This document shows, one piece after another, positions 44,501 to 52,650 of a DNA stretch of 64,000 nucleotides. The DNA is from Chitinophaga oryziterrae (GTDB taxonomy: Bacteria > Bacteroidota > Bacteroidia > Chitinophagales > Chitinophagaceae). The translations under genes were made by a program, and so were the position numbers. The DNA lies in NCBI RefSeq assembly GCF_009758125.1, contig NZ_WRXO01000007.1, forward strand, positions 124,001 to 188,000, written 5' to 3'. Below the pieces are notes generated by a model that saw nothing but the letters and a program-made list of their open reading frames with translations, ran no database searches and had not been told where the DNA came from. How positions within the stretch are numbered: the first letter of the stretch is position 1; each line of letters begins with the position of its first letter.

Positions 44501-45604
44501 GTAATGCCTGTTCACTACTATTTTAATCTTCACACCGGCAGGTGCATTTACATGCAGGTAAGGACGTAACTGAATATTGATCCCTACAGTGCCGGTAATA
44601 GTACCATCCGCGCTGATGCTTGTTGGCAGAGAGGACTGGTTCTGATAATTGCTGAGATCATATTCTTTCCAGAAAGGAATACCGCGAGGTACAAGTCTGT
44701 TCCATGGAGCAACAGGAGGGAGCCCCTTCTTCACGGCAGCGGTCCAGGATGCATCATTATAGGCTGCTGTAGTCCAGCCGCTCAGTTCATTAGCGGCGTT
44801 ATAGGAAACAGGGAATGCGATCCACTTATAATCCTGTCCGTTCAGAATTAACTGTGTAGTAGCACCAAAGGAAGGATGCACTTTATACTTCCAGGTATCG
44901 TCAGACACCAGTACGGAACCCGCATCAAATAATAAGCCGCCATTACCCACAGCCCGCTCTGTGTAACCATTCTGACCGCCTTTATACCATACCAGTACTG
45001 CAATGGTATTCTCACCTGCCTGCAGATAGGGCGCAATGTCTACTTCATCATAATAGGTGTTCACCAGGTCCGGACGAATATCCAGCCCTCCGTCTTTCAC
45101 TACCAGCTGGTTATTTACATACAGCCAGTACTTATTCTCCGCTGCAATTTTAGTGATGGTAGTAGCCGGTTTCGCGGATAAAGTCACCTTTTTACGAAAA
45201 GCGATCCAGGTATTGGCGGGGCCTGCGTCGGAAGACCAGATCCAGTTAGCCGTTCCTGTGGAAGGTGGAACAAGGCTGACGATAAAAGAAGTGACCTGGT
45301 CATTCCATTCGGCGCCGATCCATGATGAGGATGCCGTAGCAGAGAAACTTTTTCCGGTGAAATTGTCATCCGCATAAAAGGTTACCTGGTACCCGGAGGG
45401 GATGGTAAAGGAAGATACGGCGTCATCCGGGAATCCGGCCGCATTCATATCTGCGAGCCTGTAATTACCGACGGGGAACGACACGGCAGTTCCTACATTA
45501 TTGACGTCTGTGTAAAGTACCACCTGGGCACTGGCGAGGTGGATCCCCGACAACATACAGATCAACAGGAACAAGTAATTCCTTACAAGTGTTGTGTGTT
45601 TCAT
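41537..45604 (-). CDS. multidomain T9SS rhamnosidase-like glycoside hydrolase
   Basis: A 1355-aa secreted enzyme. After the signal peptide (LFLLICMLSGIHLASAQ) comes a beta/gamma-crystallin-like module (VVLYTDVNNVGTAVSFPVG...), then beta-sandwich domains (IAFRKKVTL, YWLYVNNQLV) and an (alpha/alpha)6 catalytic domain of GH78/alpha-L-rhamnosidase type with MRDQFYDCPDRERGQWWGD and WNWIDWGTN. A second crystallin-like module (VITYSDCGYSGNPVSLGLG), a ricin-type beta-trefoil (two copies of a KILAVHSGKSLDV-type repeat), a PA14 domain (LTGNYFNGMNF...LWINNQLVIDKW) and a T9SS sorting domain follow. It probably trims rhamnose-containing glycans at the surface. Substrate is unproven. Confidence 0.85.
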   Translation of the reverse strand: MKHTTLVRNYLFLLICMLSGIHLASAQVVLYTDVNNVGTAVSFPVGNYRLADMNAAGFPDDAVSSFTIPSGYQVTFYADDNFTGKSFSATASSSWIGAEWNDQVTSFIVSLVPPSTGTANWIWSSDAGPANTWIAFRKKVTLSAKPATTITKIAAENKYWLYVNNQLVVKDGGLDIRPDLVNTYYDEVDIAPYLQAGENTIAVLVWYKGGQNGYTERAVGNGGLLFDAGSVLVSDDTWKYKVHPSFGATTQLILNGQDYKWIAFPVSYNAANELSGWTTAAYNDASWTAAVKKGLPPVAPWNRLVPRGIPFWKEYDLSNYQNQSSLPTSISADGTITGTVGINIQLRPYLHVNAPAGVKIKIVVNRHYWQEYITKAGDQEFECLPWQNSSDHTVQYQFSNVTGTVQVLGLKYRETSYNTTVVGQFTSSDAAMNTLWTKAKNTSRICMRDQFYDCPDRERGQWWGDVSEQILYSLYTYDTSVSKLPRKAFRELMNTQKGNGSLYTTAPGTSFHLPDQNLAAVAMLWKYYMYTGDKALMQELYPQLKKYIQFCVASCNSDGMLVLQGDAWNWIDWGTNMGSMDIGNANTIFNALYINVLETAVNTADLLGQSADKAYYQGLQTKVKNNFNNYFWNSTARAYVFHNQNGTKSAVMDDRSNAWALLAGVTDESQKAAVLGVLKNRYDAGPYQEMYIEQALFQLDGKEAVNRMKSRYAGMINSWSSTLWEDFTESNNNTGYSSNDHAWSAGPLYLMSAYLLGIRPTQAAFTEFTFLPQHGGLTTFSGTVPTVKGNITASFTNNTTSFTQTLSSPSGSTAIVGIPKDVFSTLTSEIQVGTTTVWRNGTSVGNVSGVTFYQEDDKYVQFKVTAGTWQFTALPRSTNNPVITYSDCGYSGNPVSLGLGDYTLTQMKALGIKDDDISSLSVAEGYKIILYADDNFTGTTLEITANNTCIATTALQDKTTSIRVRPNGITNLAGTYFLKNRASGLMMDVNQASTDDGASIIHSEYNGNNNQKFTFTHLGDGNYKILAVHSGKSLDVNGLSLDNGANVIQYPYHDPAQPHQNFIVVATGDGYYKLIASHSAKVLEVTGVSGGGLVHQWSNTSQANGQWNFTPGNLVPGTGDGLTGNYFNGMNFETPVFTRKDNTINFNWGDGSPDPVLQADAFSVRWTGQIQPKYSETYTFYLTSDNGRRLWINNQLVIDKWIDDWGTTYSGTITLTAGQRYDIRVDYFEDYGGANAKLEWASASQIKEVVPKNQLYSSAVVAAPVVAYAAPLVSSSPLSLGIDPNPFANNVNIRVNNTKEDKLLVRVYNISGTEVLPLERINNGQQINLSKLPAGVYIIQVTVGKEVINRKVIKY

Positions 45605-45737
45605 TGGTTTGAAATTTGAGGGTTGATGGTTATGAGAAAGGAGGTATAGGCTTCAACGTGAACTACCGGGCATAGGTTTTCATAAGGGAATTTTGATTAC
45701 CTCAGAAATTTAAAAAGAATAAATGAATTAACTGTCC

Positions 45738-47636
45738 TTAGGTGTCTACGAATTCCCAGGCGCTTTTATAGGCATCTCTTTTCTCCGCATAGGTAATGAA
45801 ATCTGCGTAAAAAGGTAATTGAGAAAGCGTTCCGCTATCTCCGATCACTACCAGTTTTTTTCTGGCCCTTGTCATCGCCACGTTCATACGACGGATATCC
45901 GAGAGGAAACCGATCTTACTTTCTGTATTACTACGCGTCATGCTGATGTACACGATATCGCGCTCCTGTCCCTGGAAACTGTCTATGGTATTCACAGAGA
46001 TCTTATTTCCATACGCCTGTAAAACAGGGCTATGCAGCAGTTGTTCTTTCAGTAAATAAATCTGTTGTTTATAGGGAGAGATAACCGCAATACTGGGGAA
46101 GTGCTCCGGTTGATAATGCGGGGCGAGTTCAGCGACAAGTTGTGTTAAATGTTTGAATAAAAACGCGGCTTCTTCCGGATTAGTGGTACTGGTGCCTTCT
46201 GTTTTTTCATCAAAGCCACAGCCTGCGGTATCAATAAATGCAAGGGGGATATCATCTGTAAAGAGCACATGATCTGCTACGGAGGCATGCGCTTTTAACT
46301 GATCATTGTAGAAGATAGCAGAAGAATAACCCATGATCATTTTATTCATGCGGTATTGTTCTTCCAGTAATGTAACAGCTTCAGGATGAAGAGCTACACA
46401 CTTTTCCAGTAAGGTGGTACTGAGTCCGTTCCTGGCAGCTTCATTTGATTTGATGGTAGGGGATAACTGACAATGATCTCCCGCCAATACTACTTTCTGT
46501 GCTTTCAGGATAGGTATCCAGCAGGCTGGTTCGAGGGCTTGTCCTGCTTCATCTATCACTACGGTATGGTATTTCAGTTTCCGCACGGTATAGTGATTGG
46601 CGCCTACGAGGGTAGCTGCGATCACCTGTGCTTTGGTAAGTATGTCGTCGATAATATACTGTTCGGTGTTTTCCACAGATTTCATGATGCTGCGGGCCTC
46701 ATCGAAGAGCGCTTTACGCTGGTCCCGTTCTGCTTTTCCAAAGCTCCGTTTGTATTTATGCGCCATGTCCCTGAACTCATTGGCCTGTTTCTTCAGCTTC
46801 CTGATTTCCTTCATGCTGTTATGTTCGGCCATTTTACTGTCCAGGGTAAGGGACATTAACCTTTCAGACACACGGGCAGGGTTACCCACGCGTAATACGT
46901 TCAGTCCTTCATCAGAGAGTTTTTCACTAAGCAGGTCCACGGCGGTATTGCTGGGCGCTACTACCAGAATCTGTTTATGGTCCTGTTTGATGAGGGCTTT
47001 GATAGCCTGTACCAGGGTAGTGGTTTTACCGGTACCCGGAGGGCCGTGTACAATAGCCAGTTCATTGGCTGCCAGTATTTTATTCACGGCTTCCTGCTGG
47101 GAAGCATTCAGTCTGGGAATGATAAAAGGGGGGATATCCGGCTGAAATCCGGGGGCTTTACTGCCGGTAAGGATCTTTACCAGACTGCTCTGTTCACTGA
47201 TGGAATCTGCCTGTTTAAGGGCGTTTTGCATCTCGTCGTAGCTGTTATCATCAAAGAGGAGATCTATGCCTAGTTTACCATCCCTGGACCATTCCGGCAG
47301 CTCATCTGTACGTAGGGTGATTTTGAGTTTATTCCCGCTCTGGTAGGAGATAGTGCCTTCTACCCGGTCTTTTTTCGGATCGTGATTGGAGAACAGCACG
47401 GCAGATACGCCAAAGCGCAACTGGTGATTAATATCCTGGTGGGTGGTACGTTCTACTTCAACGGTTAAGTAATCGCCCCGGCTCATTTCCGTGTCTTTGA
47501 TGGCAATAGGATACCAGGTAAGTCCATTGGCCCTGCGATCTGCTACAGAGGATGTTTCGGTGATTTGCCGGTAAGATTCCCTGTCCTCTTCCCGCTCCAT
47601 CTTCATCAGATCAAGCAGCTTTTTGAAATACTCCAT
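45738..47636 (-). CDS. UPF1/IGHMBP2-like superfamily 1B helicase
   Basis: A 632-aa ATP-dependent nucleic-acid helicase. N-terminal ~180 residues are an OB/stalk-like region as in IGHMBP2. Motifs in order: Q-type NASQQEAV, Walker A GPPGTGKTTTL, Ia VVAPSNTAVD, Walker B VIDEAGQALEP, III VLAGDHCQLSP, IV EEQYRMN, V NTIDSFQGQERDIV and VI NVAMTRARKKLVVIGD. It would unwind DNA or RNA 5' to 3'. It has no accessory domain linking it to a defence system and stands alone. Confidence 0.92.
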   Translation of the reverse strand: MEYFKKLLDLMKMEREEDRESYRQITETSSVADRRANGLTWYPIAIKDTEMSRGDYLTVEVERTTHQDINHQLRFGVSAVLFSNHDPKKDRVEGTISYQSGNKLKITLRTDELPEWSRDGKLGIDLLFDDNSYDEMQNALKQADSISEQSSLVKILTGSKAPGFQPDIPPFIIPRLNASQQEAVNKILAANELAIVHGPPGTGKTTTLVQAIKALIKQDHKQILVVAPSNTAVDLLSEKLSDEGLNVLRVGNPARVSERLMSLTLDSKMAEHNSMKEIRKLKKQANEFRDMAHKYKRSFGKAERDQRKALFDEARSIMKSVENTEQYIIDDILTKAQVIAATLVGANHYTVRKLKYHTVVIDEAGQALEPACWIPILKAQKVVLAGDHCQLSPTIKSNEAARNGLSTTLLEKCVALHPEAVTLLEEQYRMNKMIMGYSSAIFYNDQLKAHASVADHVLFTDDIPLAFIDTAGCGFDEKTEGTSTTNPEEAAFLFKHLTQLVAELAPHYQPEHFPSIAVISPYKQQIYLLKEQLLHSPVLQAYGNKISVNTIDSFQGQERDIVYISMTRSNTESKIGFLSDIRRMNVAMTRARKKLVVIGDSGTLSQLPFYADFITYAEKRDAYKSAWEFVDT

Positions 47637-47821
47637 CCGGCAAAGATAAATAAAGCATGGCTAAAGCATACCTCCTTCCTGTCTCCGTCCTGTCTGAAGC
47701 ATGGATACATCTAAAGAGATCATTTATATACGCTTTGTGTATACCTTTACAGCAATTTACGCATGCTTTAGAGCAATTGCCACTACCTTATTGAAGTATA
47801 AATAAGTATTTTTCAGAATAT

Positions 47822-48727
47822 ATGAGTCTATTACAGGTATCAGGGGTCAGGAAACTACAGCAGGGAGCTTTAATATTAAAGGATACGAGCCTCACACAAA
47901 AGAAGTTTCAGAAAGTTGCCATAGCAGGAGAGACCGGCTCAGGGAAAAGTACCCTGATGAAAATTATCGGCGGCCTGGTGCAGGCAGACGGGGGAGAGGT
48001 GTTATTTGAGAATGTACGGGTAAAAGGGCCGGAAGAAGTATTATTGCCCGGGCATCCCGGTATTGCCTATCTGTCTCAGCATTTTGAATTGCGTAATCAC
48101 TACAGGGTAGAGGAATTACTCGCCTATTCCAATAAATTATCAGAAGAGGATGCTGATAAGATCTATGAGGTATGCAGGATCACGCAGCTCATGAAAAGAA
48201 AGAATGATCAGCTTTCAGGTGGAGAGAAACAGCGTATTGCACTGGCTAAACTACTCATCACTTCTCCCAGGTTATTATTACTGGATGAACCCTTCTCCAA
48301 TCTGGATATGATCCATAAAGACATCTTAAAATCTGTTATTTACGATCTTGGAGAGAAACTGGAAATCACCTGTATGCTCATTTCCCACGATGCCCAGGAT
48401 ATCCTCTCATGGGCAGATGAAGTGCTGATCATGCAGGACGGGGAAATCATCCAGAGAGGCAGTCCTCAACAGGTGTATAATGAACCGGTGAATGAATACA
48501 CGGCTGCCTTATTTGGCAGGTATAACCTCATTAACAATGCCTTTATCAGACCTGAAAGATTTAAGATAGTTGAAAAGGGAGAATTAAAAGGTAAGGTAGA
48601 TAAAGTACTGTATTTCGGTAGTTACTATGAACTGGATATCATGCTCTCCGATAAGATGATCACTATCAGAACACAGGATAATCATGTGAAGAAAGGAGAT
48701 ACGGTAAATTTAAACTTGCGTAACTAA
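47822..48727 (+). CDS. ABC transporter ATP-binding protein with TOBE-like C-terminus
   Basis: A 301-aa ATPase: Walker A GETGSGKST, signature LSGGEKQRIALAK, Walker B LLLLDEPFSNLD and H-loop ISHDAQD. The last ~70 residues form a TOBE-like beta domain (FIRPERFKIVEKGELKGKVDKVLYFGSYYELDIML), as in ion or sugar importer ATPases of the PotA/ModC class. No permease gene is adjacent, so its partner is encoded elsewhere. The first palindromic operator of the next genes overlaps its stop codon. Confidence 0.85.
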   Translation: MSLLQVSGVRKLQQGALILKDTSLTQKKFQKVAIAGETGSGKSTLMKIIGGLVQADGGEVLFENVRVKGPEEVLLPGHPGIAYLSQHFELRNHYRVEELLAYSNKLSEEDADKIYEVCRITQLMKRKNDQLSGGEKQRIALAKLLITSPRLLLLDEPFSNLDMIHKDILKSVIYDLGEKLEITCMLISHDAQDILSWADEVLIMQDGEIIQRGSPQQVYNEPVNEYTAALFGRYNLINNAFIRPERFKIVEKGELKGKVDKVLYFGSYYELDIMLSDKMITIRTQDNHVKKGDTVNLNLRN

Positions 48728-48763
48728 AAAGTTACATATACATTTGTGTAACTAAAAAGTTAC
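48720..48763 (+). promoter_or_regulatory. twin palindromic operators of the SRPBCC-ArsR pair
   Basis: Two identical 16-bp sites, GTAACTAAAAAGTTAC, begin at 48720 and 48748, 28 bp apart, each an inverted repeat GTAACT/AGTTAC with a 4-bp centre. They lie just before the SRPBCC start codon at 48769. Such half-sites fit an ArsR-type winged-helix repressor; the ArsR gene downstream is the obvious binder (inference). Confidence 0.7.
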
Positions 48764-48768
48764 GCATT

Positions 48769-49218
48769 ATGCAGAGGGATATCAGGCAGAAATGGTTTTT
48801 CCAGCATCCTCCTCAAACCGTATGGGAGTTCCTTACAAACCCGGAAATCCTTTCCCAGTGGCTAATGGAAAACGATTTCCAGCCAATAATAGGTCATCGT
48901 TTCCGCTTTAATGCAAAACCCAGGGTAAAGATTGGCTTTGACGGCATCATCTTTTGTGAGGTACTGGAAATAGTACCACTGAAAAAGCTGTCTTATTCGT
49001 GGAGAGGTGGTCCCGGCAAGGGCAAAATTACATTGGATTCTGTTGTAACCTGGACACTCACGCCTACAGATAACGGAACAGAACTCCTGCTGGAACAAAC
49101 CGGTTTTAAAGGCATGAGGAACTACCTTCCTTATCTCATCATGAACAAAGGCTGGAGTACCAACATAAAGAACAGATTCACCAGTATTATAAACAGTCAT
49201 GAAACAAGCGCTCACTGA
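48769..49218 (+). CDS. SRPBCC/AHSA1-family protein
   Basis: A 149-aa START-like domain protein: opening VWEFLTNPEILSQWLMENDFQP, GHRFRF, SYSWRGGPGKGKI and the final helix NYLPYLIMNKGWSTNIKNRF. These proteins bind small hydrophobic ligands or act as Hsp90 co-chaperone-like factors; ligand is unknown. Its end overlaps the ArsR gene by 20 bp, so the pair is translationally coupled, a common arrangement in Bacteroidota. Confidence 0.85.
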   Translation: MQRDIRQKWFFQHPPQTVWEFLTNPEILSQWLMENDFQPIIGHRFRFNAKPRVKIGFDGIIFCEVLEIVPLKKLSYSWRGGPGKGKITLDSVVTWTLTPTDNGTELLLEQTGFKGMRNYLPYLIMNKGWSTNIKNRFTSIINSHETSAH

Positions 49219-49522
49219 CCCGTTCCAGGCTATTGCAGATCCCAGCAGAAGACAAATTCTGCAACTGTTATCAAAAGACAGCCTCACTATCAACACACTG
49301 GCAGAGAACTTTGATATGAGCCGGCCGGCGGTATCAAAACATATCAAAATATTACATTCAGCAGGATTTATTGCTATAGAAGATATAGGCAGGGAAAGAT
49401 ATTGTATCCTCCGGCAGGAAGGCTTTCATGAACTGCAGGGCTGGATTGATCACTTCGATAAATTCTGGAACACTAAACTGAAGAAGCTGGAAGATTTGCT
49501 GAACAAGAAAGCAGGGAAGTAG
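49199..49522 (+). CDS. ArsR-family winged-helix repressor
   Basis: A 107-aa regulator. The winged helix is seen in PFQAIADPSRRQILQLLSKDSLTINTLAENFDMSRPAVSKHIKILHSAGFIAIEDIGRERYCIL (positions ~5-72). There is no metal-binding ELCV-type cysteine motif, so it responds to something other than arsenic or cadmium, possibly the ligand of its SRPBCC partner. It probably binds the two palindromes upstream of the pair and controls its own operon. Confidence 0.88.
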   Translation: MKQALTDPFQAIADPSRRQILQLLSKDSLTINTLAENFDMSRPAVSKHIKILHSAGFIAIEDIGRERYCILRQEGFHELQGWIDHFDKFWNTKLKKLEDLLNKKAGK

Positions 49523-49570
49523 TATCCCCCCATCAGGTAGTGACCCGGTTTGATTACATAATCTTTGCGA

Positions 49571-49716
49571 CAGGTGTTGTTGATCGATAAATACACCTTA
49601 TCTGACGTGAATATCAGGTGAAGTTAAATTGAAAAACAAATCCTGAACCCATATTCCAAAGCTAAATCAGGGAACTAAACAGTCAGATACAGTGTATTTA
49701 TGATCAACAACACCTG
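49571..49716. repeat. MITE-like element with 35-36-bp inverted ends
   Basis: Arms 49571-49606 and 49682-49716 are inverted copies, alike but for one single-base gap and two mismatches (both carry CAGGTGTTGTTGATC and ATAAATACAC, ending in ATCTGAC). The 75-bp centre is AT-rich without a gene. It fills most of the gap between the ArsR and ArnT-like genes. Confidence 0.65.
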
Positions 49717-49774
49717 GCAATCTACGCTGTCATAAGTCTCTACCCCCAATTAACTGATTTGTAAAAGATACTAT

Positions 49775-51490
49775 ATGCACATATATTTGTATCCCTCTCA
49801 TAAACAGGATATGCATATGTTTTCAAATAAAGCGCGGAATGCTATAATATTATCTGTGATCGCTGCTCTTCTTTTTATCCCGTTCCTTGGCAGGGTACAT
49901 CTGTTCGATTGGGATGAAATAAATTTTGCAGAGTGTTCAAGAGAAATGCTCAAACTGGGAGACTATACACGCATTTATGTAAACTTTAAGCCGTTCTGGG
50001 AAAAACCTCCCATGTTCTTCTGGATGCAAAGTTTGTCGATGAAAGTCTTTGGCGTTACGGAATTTGCGGCCCGTTTTCCCAATGCACTCTGCGGCATAGC
50101 TACCCTGGTAGTGGTTTTCCTCTGCGGACAAAGAATCTATGATAAGAAGTTTGGTATCCTATGGGCGCTTGCCTATGGAGGGTCCCTTTTTCCTAACATG
50201 TATTTCAAATCAGGTATCATCGATCCCTGGTTTAACCTTTTTATATTCCTCTCTTTATATTTCTTCATTTTATATAACTGGAAAAGGAATGGATTTGATA
50301 AAGAAGGACTGAAGAAGACGTCTTTACCATATGTGATATGGTCGGGAATATTTATGGGCCTCGCCATCCTTACAAAAGGGCAGGTGGCATTGATGGTCTT
50401 TTTAATGGTACTGGGCGTTTATTTTATTTATAACAGGTTCAGATTCTACTTTAACTGGGGACATGCATTGTTATTTTTAGTGGTGGCATCCCTGATCACC
50501 CTTTCCTGGTATGGATATGAAACGGCTAAAAACGGACCCTGGTTCATCACTGAGTTCTTAAAATATCAATACCGTCTCTTTACTACACATGATGCGGGAC
50601 AGGAAGGTTTCTGGGGATATCATTATGTAGTGTTGCTGATAGGATGTTTTCCGGCTTCTCTGTTTGCCATTCCGGCTTTTTTCAAAACGCCATCCAGTAG
50701 TCGGTACGACAGGGATTTCAAGGTTTGGATGCTGATTCTTTTCTGGGTAGTGACACTGTTGTTTACTATCGTACAGTCACGTATCATCCATTATTCTTCC
50801 CTGGCATGGTTCCCTGTTACATTCCTTGCTGCCTATTCATTTTACAAATGGGACAGGAAAGAAATGAGCTATAAGAAATATGCAGGCATATTTGCAGCAG
50901 TACTGGGAGGTATCGTCTCATTATTATTACTGGCTGTGCCTCTTATCGGATTAAATATTTCTAAACTGGCCCCTTATGTGAAAGATAAATTTGCCCAGGC
51001 AAACATGGAGGCAGATGTGAAATGGACCGGTATTGAAGGTATTGCAGGTACTATCATGGTGATCACGATTATTGTAGGACTGAGATTCCTGAAAAAGAAA
51101 GAATACTATAAATCTGCGTGGACCTGGTTTACTGGAACTGCCCTTGTTATTTTCTTCGCTGCTGCCATGATCGTTCCTAAAGTAGAGCGGTATTCTCAGG
51201 GAGCTGCAATTGATTTCCTGATCCAGCGACAAGGAGAAGATTGTTATGTGAATGCATTGGGCTACTGGAGTTATGCGCCGTTTTTCTATACAATGAAAGA
51301 AAAACCGGCTAATCCAAATGCATATGAGGAACAATGGCTGCTTTCAGGAGATATTGATAAACCAGTTTACTTTGTTACAAAGATCGACAGGGTGGATAAT
51401 TATAAACAATACACAGACCTGAAAGAGCTGTACAGGAAGAACGGGTTTGTTTTCCTGAAAAGGGAAGTACCTCATCCAAAAGCTCCGTAG
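49775..51490 (+). CDS. ArnT-like membrane glycosyltransferase (GT83/PMT family)
   Basis: A 571-aa integral membrane protein with ten or more helices. The N-terminal catalytic loop has FDWDEINFAECSREML and the WEKPPMFFW motif, hallmarks of the PMT/ArnT superfamily that transfers sugars from polyprenyl-phosphate carriers to lipid A or proteins. C-terminal ~100 residues form a soluble periplasmic domain. The start may lie at 49811 or 49817 (MHMFSNKARN), which would put the first helix nearer the N-terminus. It appears monocistronic. Sugar and acceptor are unknown. Confidence 0.85.
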   Translation: MHIYLYPSHKQDMHMFSNKARNAIILSVIAALLFIPFLGRVHLFDWDEINFAECSREMLKLGDYTRIYVNFKPFWEKPPMFFWMQSLSMKVFGVTEFAARFPNALCGIATLVVVFLCGQRIYDKKFGILWALAYGGSLFPNMYFKSGIIDPWFNLFIFLSLYFFILYNWKRNGFDKEGLKKTSLPYVIWSGIFMGLAILTKGQVALMVFLMVLGVYFIYNRFRFYFNWGHALLFLVVASLITLSWYGYETAKNGPWFITEFLKYQYRLFTTHDAGQEGFWGYHYVVLLIGCFPASLFAIPAFFKTPSSSRYDRDFKVWMLILFWVVTLLFTIVQSRIIHYSSLAWFPVTFLAAYSFYKWDRKEMSYKKYAGIFAAVLGGIVSLLLLAVPLIGLNISKLAPYVKDKFAQANMEADVKWTGIEGIAGTIMVITIIVGLRFLKKKEYYKSAWTWFTGTALVIFFAAAMIVPKVERYSQGAAIDFLIQRQGEDCYVNALGYWSYAPFFYTMKEKPANPNAYEEQWLLSGDIDKPVYFVTKIDRVDNYKQYTDLKELYRKNGFVFLKREVPHPKAP

Positions 51491-51552
51491 GAATAAAATA
51501 TATTCAAAAGGGTCTAACGACACTCCCTTATTTAAAGCAAAAAAAAGCGCCG

Positions 51553-51924
51553 TCAGGCAGTCCTGGCCGGAAGAAATTCCGGCCATTTTTCATATTTTAA
51601 AAATAGACCAGGATCTCCGCCATATTGGACACCAATAATGGCAATTGCGAGATCCCTTACTTCCATAGCGAAGCATCTTTTGGAAGTTTTGTAAGCGATG
51701 TTGTTTGCCTTTTTGTAAATAAGTACTATCATTGCAACAATAAGCATCATATACAATATCACCTGCATACCGTTCTTGTTTAATGAGACCAAGTGGTCTT
51801 TTACATTGAATTCCCGTTTTAAAAGCGATAGAATACTTCTATATGCCTGTGCTATTTCTTTTGCAGAACGTTTAAAATCATTGATTAAGACGGCTATTTT
51901 GTATATTAGTCCGATTTCAGGCAT
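51553..51924 (-). pseudogene. IS4-type transposase C-terminal remnant
   Basis: A 123-aa frame matching the C-terminus of an IS4-family transposase: KRSAKEIAQAYRS, then LKREFNVKDHLVSLNKNGMQVILYMMLIVAMIVLIYKK, and KTSKRCFAMEVRDLAIAIIGVQYGGDPGLFLK. The catalytic YREK-type segment expected after AYRS (RWxIExFFR) has been lost by deletion, and nothing remains of the N-terminal ~300 residues. No terminal inverted repeats are visible. The element is dead. Confidence 0.75.
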
Positions 51925-51963
51925 AATTAGCAGAATAAGGGGTCAGATAACTAAACAATTCTA

Positions 51964-52536
51964 TTGATGGAAGATTCAGAATTATGGGATCTCTTCCGGG
52001 TCGGCAATCAGCTTGCATATACGCAATTAGTTAACAGGTACTATAAGCCACTGTTTAATTATGGCCGGCGTTTTTGCCAGGATCGTGAATTTTTGATGGA
52101 CTGCATCCAGGAAGTTTTTTATGAATTGTGGAACAGAAAAGAAAAAATCAGTTCGACGCCCTCCGTAAAATGGTACTTGTTCAAAGCTGTCAGATTGAGG
52201 ATATTTCGGGATCAGTCGAAATGGGTTAAAAATGAAGAACTTTCCGACGAGTATGTTTTTTTTGTTGAATTCAATATTGAATCAAAGATCATCAATGATA
52301 TAGAAATAAATGACTTATCTGTAAAAGTAAAAAATATCCTGAACGCCCTGCCTCCCCGCCAGCAAGAAATTATGTATTTGAGATTTTATGAGGGCTTAGC
52401 GCTTAACCAGATTTCAGAAATTATGGGAATCAGCAACCAATCGTTACGTAATCTATTGCAGAAGTCATATAAAAATTTCCGGTCAGAGTGGATCCCCCTT
52501 CTTGTTTTTCTTTCCTGCTGTAAATTAAATAACTGA
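51964..52536 (+). CDS. ECF-type RNA polymerase sigma factor (FecI-like)
   Basis: A 190-aa sigma-70 family factor: region 2 in FNYGRRFCQDREFLMDCIQEVFYELWNRKE and region 4 in LPPRQQEIMYLRFYEGLALNQISEIMGISNQSLRNLLQKSYKNF. It directs transcription of the downstream SusCD operon when released from the FecR anti-sigma factor encoded 114 bp downstream. The SusC here carries an STN domain, the usual signal-transducing partner. Confidence 0.93.
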   Translation: MMEDSELWDLFRVGNQLAYTQLVNRYYKPLFNYGRRFCQDREFLMDCIQEVFYELWNRKEKISSTPSVKWYLFKAVRLRIFRDQSKWVKNEELSDEYVFFVEFNIESKIINDIEINDLSVKVKNILNALPPRQQEIMYLRFYEGLALNQISEIMGISNQSLRNLLQKSYKNFRSEWIPLLVFLSCCKLNN

Positions 52537-52650
52537 CAATCAGTTTGTTACTAAAAATAATAAAATTTATTCAATTCTTTTTGCATTTCCAGGGGTACAT
52601 TTTGCCAGTTTTTGAATATTGTTAGTATAACCCATTGTAAATAAAATTTC

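Noticed and set aside
45738-47636. Helicase as part of an anti-phage defence system.
   Set aside because: No nuclease, methylase or other defence gene is adjacent, and the protein fits the ordinary IGHMBP2-like helicase type.
51553-51924. Small membrane protein of unknown function.
   Set aside because: The hydrophobic stretch belongs to the conserved LNKNGMQVILYM region of IS4-type transposases, so it is a transposase remnant rather than a membrane protein.
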